Source: an uncultured Cellvibrio sp. (GTDB lineage Bacteria > Pseudomonadota > Gammaproteobacteria > Pseudomonadales > Cellvibrionaceae). Taken from it: a stretch of 64,000 nt of DNA. The notes beneath the pieces were generated by a model. It was not told the origin of the DNA and made no database searches. It saw nothing but the letters and a program-made list of their open reading frames with translations. The stretch covers positions 1 to 64,000 of the forward strand of contig CALFXJ010000059.1 in the NCBI GenBank assembly GCA_937958105.1, read 5' to 3'. A program made the position numbers and the translations under genes. The first letter of the stretch is position 1. The number at the start of each line of letters is the position of its first letter. This document shows, piece after piece, positions 26,013-34,129 of this stretch.

Positions 26013-26342
26013 ATGAGCTTTCAAAAATATTCCACCTGTATTGATGCCTGCTACGACTGTGCCATTGCCTGTGATAACTGCTCAACAGCCTGCCTGGAGG
26101 AACCCGACGTTGCCCATATGGCAGATTGCATTCGGGCGGATATGGATTGTGCAGCCATGTGTCGCCTGGCTGCAGCAGCCATGACCCGGGGCAGCAGCTC
26201 AGTCAGGGAAATCTGCCAGCTGTGCGCCGAAATCTGTCAGAAGTGTGGGGATATCTGTGGCCAACACGAGCCAGCGCATTGTAAAGAATGCGCCAAGGCT
26301 TGCCATAAGTGTGCCAGTGAGTGCCGTAAATTGGCTGCCTGA
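26013..26342 (+). CDS. Cytosolic copper-storage protein (Csp/DUF326 family)
   Basis: A 109-residue four-helix bundle protein with 19 cysteines and no signal peptide, matching the cytosolic Csp3 type. Cysteines recur every three or four residues along each helix (ACYDCAIACDNCSTAC, DCIRADMDCAAMC, ICQLCAEICQKCGDIC, CKECAKACHKCASEC), lining the core that binds many Cu(I) ions. It stores or detoxifies copper. It sits between a DUF892 gene and a haem peroxygenase gene, so metal and peroxide stress seem linked here. Confidence 0.9.
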   Translation: MSFQKYSTCIDACYDCAIACDNCSTACLEEPDVAHMADCIRADMDCAAMCRLAAAAMTRGSSSVREICQLCAEICQKCGDICGQHEPAHCKECAKACHKCASECRKLAA

Positions 26343-26371
26343 GATTCCAGTCTGTATCAACAGGAAGTGCT

Positions 26372-27663
26372 ATGCCCGTTATCCCGCAAGAAAACACCCT
26401 CGATGGTTCGCTCGGCTTATTGCTTGACGGCAATCTGTATATTACCCGCCGCTGCGATAACTTCGAATCTGATATTTTTCAAACACGTCTGCTGCTTCGG
26501 ACAACATACTGCATTCGCGGTGAAGAAGCGGCACGGGTGTTCTATACGCAGGGACGCCTGACCCGGCGCGGCGCGATACCGCCCACAGTGCTGATGCTGT
26601 TGCAGGACAAAGGTAGTGTAGCGACGCTGGATGATAAGGCACATCACTGGCGTAAACAGATGATGATGTCGTTGATGACGCCGGAACGGATTCAGCAGCT
26701 GGTGGATTTGGTGGAAGAGCGCTGGTGTCACCGCTTAAGCGTCTGGCAAGCCATGGAAGATGTTGATCTGTTTGATGAAGTGCAGCATATCCTCTGCGGT
26801 GCGGTGCGGTGTGTGAGTGGTGTGGCATTGCAGTGAGCGATCGCGACCTGGATGAACGTACGCGGGAAATCGCGGCTATGATTGATGGCGCCGGTGCAGT
26901 GGGGTGGCGCAACTGGCGGGGTATCCTGTTACGACGACGTACAGAAAAATGGATTGAGGGCAAGATCAACGCTGTCAGAACACTCACGTTCGGACTTGAT
27001 CAACCCAGTCCGCTGCAGGTTATCGCAACTCATCTTGATGATGGCGGAAATCGATTGTCCTCAGAGGTTGCTGCGATTGAAATGCTGAACCTCATCCGGC
27101 CAACTGTTGCCGTTGCCCGTTTTATTCTGTTCGCAGCGATTGCGTTGCATGAATACCCTGAAACAAGGCAGAAGATAAAAAATGGTGATGCGGGCTATCT
27201 CGAAGCTTTTGTGCAGGAAGTCCGCCGCTTTTATCCTTTCTTTCCGTTTATCGGCGGTATTGTCCGGCAAGCATTTACCTGGCAGGACTGCTCGTTTCCG
27301 GTTGGGGCGAGGGTGATGCTGGATGTTTACGGTACCAATCATGATGCACGGATATGGCAGGACCCTGATCGTTTTGATCCGGAACGTTTTATTGGTCGGA
27401 ACGACAGCCCCTATTCGTTTATCCCGCAGGGCGGTGGAGACTATATAACGAATCACCGCTGTGCGGGTGAAGCGCTAACCATTGCCTTAATGAAACGGTG
27501 TATCGATTTACTGGTTAATGGAATGCAATATGAGGTTGTAGCGGAGAATACCGAGATTGATATGCGGCGAATGCCGGCTCTGCCTAAAAACCCTCTATTT
27601 ATTCGTCACGTGCAACCTGACATGGCAACGCGTGTTGCACAGAAAATGCGTATGAAAGCCTGA
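26372..27663 (+). pseudogene. CYP152-type fatty acid peroxygenase P450, split by a frameshift
   Basis: Two frames together make one P450 of about 430 residues. The first (from ATG 26372) has RRGAIPPTVLMLLQDKGSVATLDDKAHHWRKQ up to ILCGAV. The second continues with CEWCGIAVSDRDLDERTREIAAMIDGAGAVG. The peroxygenase signature LIRPTVAVARF (Arg-Pro instead of the usual acid-alcohol pair), EVRRFYPFFPF and the haem ligand in GGGDYITNHRCAGE are intact. Such enzymes hydroxylate or decarboxylate fatty acids with H2O2. The break is a third copy of GCGGT at 26796-26810; with two copies the frame is perfect. It could be a pseudogene, a sequence error or a reversible switch. Confidence 0.85.
26796..26810 (+). 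repeat. Pentanucleotide tandem repeat (GCGGT)x3 causing the P450 frameshift
   Basis: Three direct GCGGT copies. Removing one restores the reading frame ILCGAVCEWCGIAV across the break; adding one (+5) shifts it. Confidence 0.9.
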
Positions 27664-27700
27664 ATGGTTCCCGCATATCCAGGAGAAGACTCCACTTTCA

Positions 27701-28420
27701 TTAACCGGATGTAAATTGCGGCGGATATTTTATCGTTTGTTTCTCACCCTGAGGATGTCCGTGAAGCTGCGCCTGATGCGAGCGAGCCAGCGCAAGCAGT
27801 CGAAGCACTTCTTCATCGGTGGTCTGGTCAAATTCCTCATACCATTGCCCTACAAAATAAAAGGGTTCCGGTGTAAGCAGACACACGGTTTCATCGGTCC
27901 ATTTCGCCAGCTCGTTCAGCGTGCGCGTTGCTGCAACGGGAACGGCCATGACGACCTCCTCCGCGCGGGCGAGTCGGACAGCTTCAATGGCGGCCCGCAT
28001 ACTGGCGCCAGTGGCCAGGCCGTCATCTACAAGGATGATGCAATGGTCGCGCAATTCCGGCCAGGGTCGGTTTTCCCGGTAGATTTGCTCCCGTCGTTGT
28101 AACTCCTGAAGCTCCATCTCAGCTACATGTTCAATGATGTCGTCAGTGATGCGATAGGATTGGATGATGTCATCGTTTAGAATTCGGACGCCGCCATGAG
28201 CTATGGCTCCCATGGCAAACTCTTTGTGCCGGGGTAACCCCAGCTTGCGCACCATCAGCAAATCCAAGGGCGCGTTCAGTGCCACTGCCACTTCATAGGC
28301 TACAGGTACGCCACCGCGTGGTAAGCCCATGACGATCACATTATCTTTATCACGGTAGGCAGAAAGTCGCGCCGCCAAGGCCTGTCCGGCAGTTTGTCGG
28401 TCGATCAATGGTTTCATCAT
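27701..28420 (-). CDS. Phosphoribosyltransferase-family protein
   Basis: A 239-residue cytoplasmic protein. The PRTase fold shows VIVMGLPRGGVPVAYEVAVALN near residue 28 and the PRPP loop CIILVDDGLATGASMRAA near 128. GGGAGAA precedes the double ATG (28420 or 28417). Members of this branch are often found in stress islands next to ferritin-like genes rather than in nucleotide pathways, and their substrate is not established. The extra ~45 residues at the C-terminus are polar. It converges with the P450 gene. Confidence 0.87.
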   Translation of the reverse strand: MMKPLIDRQTAGQALAARLSAYRDKDNVIVMGLPRGGVPVAYEVAVALNAPLDLLMVRKLGLPRHKEFAMGAIAHGGVRILNDDIIQSYRITDDIIEHVAEMELQELQRREQIYRENRPWPELRDHCIILVDDGLATGASMRAAIEAVRLARAEEVVMAVPVAATRTLNELAKWTDETVCLLTPEPFYFVGQWYEEFDQTTDEEVLRLLALARSHQAQLHGHPQGEKQTIKYPPQFTSG

Positions 28421-28538
28421 TTGTTCTCCCTGTCACTGCCTGTTAGAGTCGCCGGGGAGAGAGAATTCCTGAAAAGCATATAGAGCATTTCTACACTAGT
28501 AGAAATGGGGATAGAAAGGGAGCGAATAAGGGGAATAA

Positions 28539-28567
28539 AAAAACGCAGGAATGGTTCCTGCGTTTTT
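28539..28567 (-). terminator. Terminator of the porin-like gene
   Basis: AAAAACGCAGGAA-N3-TTCCTGCGTTTTT; on the minus strand the right arm continues into a T-run. It lies 30 bases past the porin stop. Confidence 0.88.
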
Positions 28568-28597
28568 GGATTTTAAACTCGCTTAATCAGGAATCGA

Positions 28598-29317
28598 TTA
28601 GAAGCGGAAGCTGGCACCAACAGAGATAACATCAGCATTATCCCATTTGGTGAATTCAAGCTGGCCACTGATTTCCGGGGTAAAGAACTTGCGAGCGCGC
28701 AGCATGAAACCATCGTCATAGTCGTGATCTTTAAAGCCAGCACCTACGCTGAAGGTTCTGTCGAAGTAAAAATCACCGGCCAGATAAAATTCATCATGCG
28801 CATCGTAGTCGGAGTAGCCACCTTCCACGTTCAGGAAGTTGCCACCACCCAGAGGTACAACATATTTTGCATGGATGTTTGCGTCGTAACCGGGCTCATC
28901 CCAGTACACAGTCCATACGCGCAGGCCGGCCAGCGGTGTTACACCGAGACGCACACCCCAATCATTTTCAGTTGATTGACCATCGTAGTCTTGACGTTGG
29001 ATTTCAGCAGCACCATAGAAAATGGTATCCGGCAGATAGAATTCAACACCTGCATTTACCACGTCTAAATCGTTGTTACCGATAACATACGCATTGCTTG
29101 CACGGTTGATAAAGGCAGCTTCGGCTAACGGGTTATTGCCTGGACGGACTTCCTGGAAATAGTATCTTCCGTAGACACCAAAGTAATCATCGCTGCCGCC
29201 AGCATCATGATCAACATCAGTGTAGTTCACACCCACTTCAAAATTGTAGTTTTGGGCCAGTGCAACACTGGATGCACAGGTCAGTGCCATGGTTGCTACT
29301 AAAGTTTTAAGTTTCAT
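28598..29317 (-). CDS. Putative outer-membrane porin-like beta-barrel
   Basis: 239 residues from ATG 29317 (GGAGAAC just upstream). The signal peptide ends at ALAQ. Alternating amphipathic strands (NYNFEVGVNYTDVDHD, YFGVYGRYYFQEV, FLNVEGGYSDYDAHDEFYLAGDFYFD) and the C-terminal VISVGASFRF with terminal Phe fit an outer-membrane barrel. Acidic Asp-rich loops are notable. The substrate is unknown. It is a single gene with its own terminator. Confidence 0.75.
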   Translation of the reverse strand: MKLKTLVATMALTCASSVALAQNYNFEVGVNYTDVDHDAGGSDDYFGVYGRYYFQEVRPGNNPLAEAAFINRASNAYVIGNNDLDVVNAGVEFYLPDTIFYGAAEIQRQDYDGQSTENDWGVRLGVTPLAGLRVWTVYWDEPGYDANIHAKYVVPLGGGNFLNVEGGYSDYDAHDEFYLAGDFYFDRTFSVGAGFKDHDYDDGFMLRARKFFTPEISGQLEFTKWDNADVISVGASFRF

Positions 29318-29500
29318 GAAGTTCTCCATTGTGTAATCACATCAGCCTGCATGGTTAACGCAGGCGGCTCATTTTAATCCGTATCTCAGTGAAGTGTCAT
29401 CTTGTATTGCACAAAATGAGAGGCGTATCGCGTAGACCTGCAGGACTTTACAGAAAAGTTGTTAAAAAAATCGGTGGGCTATCGCACAAAGATGAGAAGC

Positions 29501-29550
29501 CTGAACAGAAGCTGAATCATTATTAAAAATTTTGTTCAGCTTCCGTTCAG
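29501..29550 (-). other. Long inverted repeat after apaH
   Basis: CTGAACAGAAGCTGAA (29501-29516) pairs with TTCAGCTTCCGTTCAG (29535-29550), one mismatch, with an AT-rich 18-base loop. No T-run follows. It lies between apaH and the porin gene and may stabilise or weakly end the lptD-apaH transcript, or act in the porin leader. Confidence 0.5.
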
Positions 29551-29572
29551 TTTCGCGAGAAATATTTTTTCT

Positions 29573-30382
29573 TCAATGGCAGGAGCAGCTAAATATTTTT
29601 TCATCTTCAAGACGCATTGCTGTCAATGAACCGCCCCAGACACAACCAGTGTCGATTGCATAGACGTTCGGTGTATTGGCCTGACCCTGCAAGGCGGCCC
29701 AGTGTCCGAAGATAATCTTGTTGTCCCGTGTTTTACGGTGTGTATGCGAAAACCAGGGAAGAAAGCCTGGTGGTGCTTCAGCGGCTTCGGCCTTGGTCTG
29801 CAGTTCCAGTTCACCCTCGGCGGTGCAGAACCGCATCCGGGTAAAGTAGTTGGTGATCAACCGCCAGCGGGCATCGCCGTTCAGTTCATCAGACCAGATT
29901 TTGGGTTCATTGCCATACATATTTGCAAGATAGCGCTCAAAGTTTTCACTTTGCAGAACCTGCTCAACTTCCTGTGCAAGAACCAACGCCTTGGCCAGAT
30001 CCCATTGTGGTGGAATGCCGGCATGTACCATCGTAAATTTTTTATCCGGATCGTGGTGAACCAGCTTGCTGTTGCGCAGCCACTCGATGAGTTGCGGGCA
30101 ATCATCCGCTTCGAGCAAAGCAGTCAAAGTATCTGACTTTCCGGGTTTTCGGTGGCCGAAAGCAAGCGCAAGAAAATGCAGGTCGTGATTGCCCAGTACC
30201 AGTGAAACGCTGTCGCGAATACTGTACAGATAACGCATTACCTCGAGCGAATCAGGCCCGCGATTTATCAGATCACCGGCAATCCACAGGCGGTCTTTAT
30301 CCGGATTGAATTGAACTTCTTTCAGCAGGCACTGCAGTGGTTTCATGCAGCCTTGAATATCGCCAATGGCATAGGTGCTCAT
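29573..30382 (-). CDS. apaH: Bis(5'-nucleosyl)-tetraphosphatase, symmetrical
   Basis: A 269-residue calcineurin-like phosphatase that splits Ap4A into two ADP and removes Np4A caps from RNA. Metal-binding motifs: GDIQGC (residue 7), GDLINRGPDS and LGNHDLHFLALA. HAGIPPQWD and FGHWAALQG complete the site. It is the last gene of the conserved lptD-surA-pdxA-rsmA-apaG-apaH cluster. Confidence 0.95.
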   Translation of the reverse strand: MSTYAIGDIQGCMKPLQCLLKEVQFNPDKDRLWIAGDLINRGPDSLEVMRYLYSIRDSVSLVLGNHDLHFLALAFGHRKPGKSDTLTALLEADDCPQLIEWLRNSKLVHHDPDKKFTMVHAGIPPQWDLAKALVLAQEVEQVLQSENFERYLANMYGNEPKIWSDELNGDARWRLITNYFTRMRFCTAEGELELQTKAEAAEAPPGFLPWFSHTHRKTRDNKIIFGHWAALQGQANTPNVYAIDTGCVWGGSLTAMRLEDEKIFSCSCH

Positions 30383-30412
30383 AAAAAAATCCGCCTGAAG
30401 ATGATTGCGCGA

Positions 30413-30784
30413 TTAATGTATGGCGTGCGGCGGTACCAATGCAAACATGGGAATAGGCGCATCAAAGGTGCTGCCGTCATCGCGACGCATCTGATAGCTG
30501 CCTTCCATCATGCCGGTTTCGGTTTCGAGGATCACGCCACTCGTGTAGGTATAACTTTCACCCGGTGCGAGCAGCGGCTGTTCTCCGACCACTCCCAGTC
30601 CTTTAACTTCCTGAAGTTTGTCTTTGGCATCGGTGATTCGCCAATGACGACTGATCAGCTGGGCATTGCTGTCGCTGTGATTGGTGATGGTAATGGTATA
30701 GGAATAAACAAACCGCTGAATCTCCGGGCGGGATTGTGCGGCAATGTAGCTGGTCCTTACTTGGATATGAATCGGGGCGTTCAT
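30413..30784 (-). CDS. apaG: ApaG protein
   Basis: A 123-residue fibronectin-III-like protein with IQVRTSYIAAQSRPEIQRFVY, YTITITNHSD, LISRHWRITDA and the pyrophosphate-like loop VVGEQPLLAPGESYTYTSG. The exact role is not settled. It overlaps the end of rsmA by four bases and lies 30 bases before apaH. Confidence 0.94.
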   Translation of the reverse strand: MNAPIHIQVRTSYIAAQSRPEIQRFVYSYTITITNHSDSNAQLISRHWRITDAKDKLQEVKGLGVVGEQPLLAPGESYTYTSGVILETETGMMEGSYQMRRDDGSTFDAPIPMFALVPPHAIH

Positions 30785-31623
30785 GAGTTTGTCAGCGTGT
30801 TGTCCGAATTGAGCAGGCCGCGGGCGTCCAGGATATTGCTTAATTCTACAAAGGTTGCCAGTGAAAGGTTTTCTGCCCGTGCATTAGGATCAATGGACAG
30901 TTCGTCCAGTATGTCCGCCGGCACCATTTGTTTTAGCGCGTTGCGCAGCGTCTTGCGGCGTTGCTGAAACGCGGTGTTCACCAGTCGCTCCAGCGTTTTG
31001 ATGTTCGTCGCAACGTAGGGCAATGTCTGGTGCGGCACCAGTCGGACAATGGCCGAGTCTACCTTGGGCGCCGGGTCAAACGCTGTAGGCGGCACTTCAA
31101 ACAGATTTTCCACCGCACAGTAATACTGCACCATGATGCCCAGCCGGCCATAAGCACTGTCACCCGGTTGGGCTGCCATGCGTTTTACCACTTCTTTCTG
31201 CAGCATAAAATGCATGTCGACCACCTGTGTGCTGTAACTCAACAGGTGAAAGATCAACGGCGTGGAAATGTTGTAAGGCAGGTTGCCAACGATACGCAGC
31301 GGCTGATCGTTTTTAATCAGTTGAGCAAAATCAAACTGCAGGGCGTCGGTTTGAAACAGCTGGAAGTCCGGATGTTTTTCAAATTTCACTTTCAGCCATG
31401 GCACCAGATCGCGATCCAGTTCAATCACACTCAAATGATTGCAGGCCTCCGCCAGCAGTTCGGTGATGGCGCCCTTACCGGGACCGATCTCTACCAGATG
31501 GTCGGCGGGGCGTGGATGAATGGACCGGACAATCTCGCGGATTACCCCATGGTCGATCAGAAAGTTCTGCCCGAATCGTTTGCGTGCGCGATGCGGTGCT
31601 TCGTTGTTGAAAAATTTTGTCAT
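30781..31623 (-). CDS. rsmA: 16S rRNA dimethyladenosine transferase
   Basis: It methylates two adjacent adenosines near the 3' end of 16S rRNA. From ATG 31623 (MTKFFNNEAPHRARKRFGQNF) the protein has 280 residues; in-frame starts at 31659 and 31674 would add up to 17 residues not typical of the family. The S-adenosylmethionine site is VEIGPGKGAITELLAE and the catalytic NLPYN lies in IVGNLPYNISTPLIFHLL. Confidence 0.94.
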   Translation of the reverse strand: MTKFFNNEAPHRARKRFGQNFLIDHGVIREIVRSIHPRPADHLVEIGPGKGAITELLAEACNHLSVIELDRDLVPWLKVKFEKHPDFQLFQTDALQFDFAQLIKNDQPLRIVGNLPYNISTPLIFHLLSYSTQVVDMHFMLQKEVVKRMAAQPGDSAYGRLGIMVQYYCAVENLFEVPPTAFDPAPKVDSAIVRLVPHQTLPYVATNIKTLERLVNTAFQQRRKTLRNALKQMVPADILDELSIDPNARAENLSLATFVELSNILDARGLLNSDNTLTNS

Positions 31624-31695
31624 AGGATGTGTTAACTCATCGGCCACATGACCGTTCATGTTGTGCAGGTGCACCTAAATTGCTTAAACAGATTG

Positions 31696-32694
31696 TCACT
31701 GCTTCGCGCGAGCCTGAACCATGGCAATCGCATAGCTCAGCGCTGTGTGCAGACTGCCGGAATCTGCTTTCCCGGTTGCCGCGAGATCCAGTGCGGTACC
31801 GTGATCCACCGAAGTGCGGATAATCGGCAGGCCCAGCGTGACATTGACGGCCTGACCAAAACCTTTGTATTTCAGAACCGGCAGCCCCTGGTCGTGATAC
31901 ATGGCGAGGACCGCATCGGCATTATCCAGGTATTTGGGTGTAAACAGTGTGTCCGCCGGCAATGGTCCAATCAGATTGATCTGCTCTTTGCGCAGCTGCT
32001 GTAACACCGGCTCGATAATCTCGATTTCTTCGCGGCCCAGATGGCCGCCTTCACCGGCATGGGGATTCAACCCGCACACGTAGATCCGCGGTTGGGCAAT
32101 GCCGAACTGCTGTTGCAGGTCGCGCTGCAGAATACGGATGACCTGAGTGAGTTCATCAGCGGTGATCGCTGCAGCGACATCTTTCAACGGCAGATGGGTT
32201 GTGGCCAGAGCCACACGCAACCCCTGGGTGGCCAGCATCATCACCACTTTGGGTGTGTGAGTTTTTTCAGCGAGATATTCGGTGTGGCCGCTGAAAGGGA
32301 TACCGGCATCGTTGATGACACTCTTATGAACCGGGCCGGTAACCAGCGCAGCAAAAGTGCCCGTCACACATCCCTCAATGGCTGCATCCAGTGTGTTGAG
32401 AATGTATCTGGCATTGTGGCTGTTGAGTGTACCCGGCACCGCAGCTTCGGCCAGCGATACAGGTAAGATAGGAAGCTCGCCAGCGGGGGAGGGCGCCGGT
32501 GCCGCTGCCGGATCGATTTCCCGCAACCGCAGTGGCAAGCCCATGAGTCGGGCGCGTTCCAGCAGCAATTGGGGATCGGCGATAGCCACTATCTCATGGG
32601 GCTGCGTTTCCTGAGCCAGCATAACCGCCAGGTCCGGACCGATGCCGGCGGGTTCGCCAGGGGTGAGTGCAATGCGTAGACAGGATGGATTCAT
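31696..32694 (-). CDS. pdxA: 4-hydroxythreonine-4-phosphate dehydrogenase
   Basis: A 332-residue enzyme of pyridoxal 5'-phosphate synthesis. N-terminal ALTPGEPAGIGPDL; metal-binding and substrate residues in SGHTEYLAEKTH, YVCGLNPHAGEGGHLGREE and AMYHDQGLPVLKYKGFGQAV, then RTSVDHGTALDLAATGKAD. It is part of the surA-pdxA-rsmA run; the spacing to surA is 54 bases. Confidence 0.95.
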   Translation of the reverse strand: MNPSCLRIALTPGEPAGIGPDLAVMLAQETQPHEIVAIADPQLLLERARLMGLPLRLREIDPAAAPAPSPAGELPILPVSLAEAAVPGTLNSHNARYILNTLDAAIEGCVTGTFAALVTGPVHKSVINDAGIPFSGHTEYLAEKTHTPKVVMMLATQGLRVALATTHLPLKDVAAAITADELTQVIRILQRDLQQQFGIAQPRIYVCGLNPHAGEGGHLGREEIEIIEPVLQQLRKEQINLIGPLPADTLFTPKYLDNADAVLAMYHDQGLPVLKYKGFGQAVNVTLGLPIIRTSVDHGTALDLAATGKADSGSLHTALSYAIAMVQARAKQ

Positions 32695-32748
32695 AGGCTT
32701 AACCGGGAGGAAAGGCTCTGCGCAGCCGCGCCGCGCAGAGCGGGGACA

Positions 32749-34050
32749 TCAGATCTTGATTTCGACGTAGGCCTCTTCGCGAATCTGGGTGAGCCAGGAT
32801 TGGAACTCTTCGTCAAAACGGCGGGAGCGGATCAGGTTGGAGGCCTGATTACGTTTCATCTGCTCGCTCATGTCTTCTTTGCGTCGCTCCTGCACCTGCA
32901 GTATGTGCCAGCCAAACTGACTTTTAAACGGCTCGCTGATTTCACCGATGGCAGTGTTCTTCATGGTCTCTTCAAAAGAGGCAACAAACATCCCCGGCAT
33001 CGCCCAGCCGAGGTCGCCGCCGCTGAGCATGGAGCCGGTGTCCTCGGAGTTTTCCCGCGCGAGCTTGGCGAAGTCTTCACCTTTTTCAATGCGCGCCTTC
33101 AGGGACAGGAGTTTCTCACGGGCCTGATTGTCGTCCATGATTTCTGATGTCTTGATAAGAATATGCCGCGCCTTGGTCTGCTCGACCAGCTGAGCACCAC
33201 CGCCGCGCTGTTCGATATTTTTCAGGATATGAAAGCCGGCGCCGCTGCGGAACGGCTTGGTGACTTCGCCAGTGCCCAGACTTTCCAGTTGCTTGGCAAA
33301 GAGCTCGGGCAACTGGGCCAGTTTACGCCAGCCGATATCGCCGCCCTGTAATGCGCTTTGATCATTGGAATGGCTGATGGCAAGCTGGGCAAAATCAGCG
33401 CCTTTCTGCAGTTTTTCATAAATTTCCTGCGCTTCTTTTTCGGCAGCGCTGACCATTGCGGGATCGGCGGAGCTGGATACAGCGATCAGGATATGGCCCA
33501 GGTGAAAATCCGGTGAGGTGGCAAATTTACCATCGGTGGATTGCAGGAAGTTGTCGATCTCCTGTTCAGTAACGCGGATGCGGCTGTTGACCACGCCCTG
33601 CTGCAACTGGCTGATGGTCAGCTCAGTTCTGATCTGCTCACGCAGTTCATCCAGGGAAAGGTTCTGACGCTGCAGGTCAGCGGCCAGCTGCTCCGCCGTC
33701 ATCTGGTTGCGCTGAGCGATGCGCACGATGGCCTGATTGACTTCTTCTGCGCTGGGATTGATGTCGTAGCGTTTGGCCAGCTGCAACTGGATTCGCTCGA
33801 GAATCAGCTGTTCCAGAATCTGTTTTTCCAGCACTTCTTTTGGCGGCAGCTGACTGTACTGCGCCTGCAGTCGCTCGAGCACCGATGCGGTACGCGAGTT
33901 AAGTTCACTCTCAAGCACCAGGTCCTCATCCACGATGGCAACCACGCGATCCAGGATGACGGTCTGGGCTGCGCTGAAGCCTGCATTGAGCAGCAGCAAG
34001 CCGCCGATCAGGCTGGTGGAGATAAAGCGTTTAACCAAATTCTTCTTCAT
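32749..34050 (-). CDS. surA: Periplasmic chaperone / peptidyl-prolyl isomerase SurA
   Basis: A 433-residue periplasmic chaperone for outer-membrane proteins. The signal peptide ends at FSAAQ. The N-terminal chaperone domain (VILDRVVAIVDEDLVLESELN) precedes two parvulin domains at about 173-275 (FHLGHILIAVSSSADPAM, SALQGGDIGWRKLAQLPELF) and 285-390 (KARHILIKTSEIMDD, GSMLSGGDLGWAMPGMFV). It helps fold LptD, encoded just upstream. Confidence 0.95.
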   Translation of the reverse strand: MKKNLVKRFISTSLIGGLLLLNAGFSAAQTVILDRVVAIVDEDLVLESELNSRTASVLERLQAQYSQLPPKEVLEKQILEQLILERIQLQLAKRYDINPSAEEVNQAIVRIAQRNQMTAEQLAADLQRQNLSLDELREQIRTELTISQLQQGVVNSRIRVTEQEIDNFLQSTDGKFATSPDFHLGHILIAVSSSADPAMVSAAEKEAQEIYEKLQKGADFAQLAISHSNDQSALQGGDIGWRKLAQLPELFAKQLESLGTGEVTKPFRSGAGFHILKNIEQRGGGAQLVEQTKARHILIKTSEIMDDNQAREKLLSLKARIEKGEDFAKLARENSEDTGSMLSGGDLGWAMPGMFVASFEETMKNTAIGEISEPFKSQFGWHILQVQERRKEDMSEQMKRNQASNLIRSRRFDEEFQSWLTQIREEAYVEIKI

Positions 34051-34129
34051 AAAATAATCACTGTGTTCTTAACGAAAAATAACCGGTGCAATCAAACTTG
34101 CTCCGTCTGCCACGGGAGTGACTGTTGCG

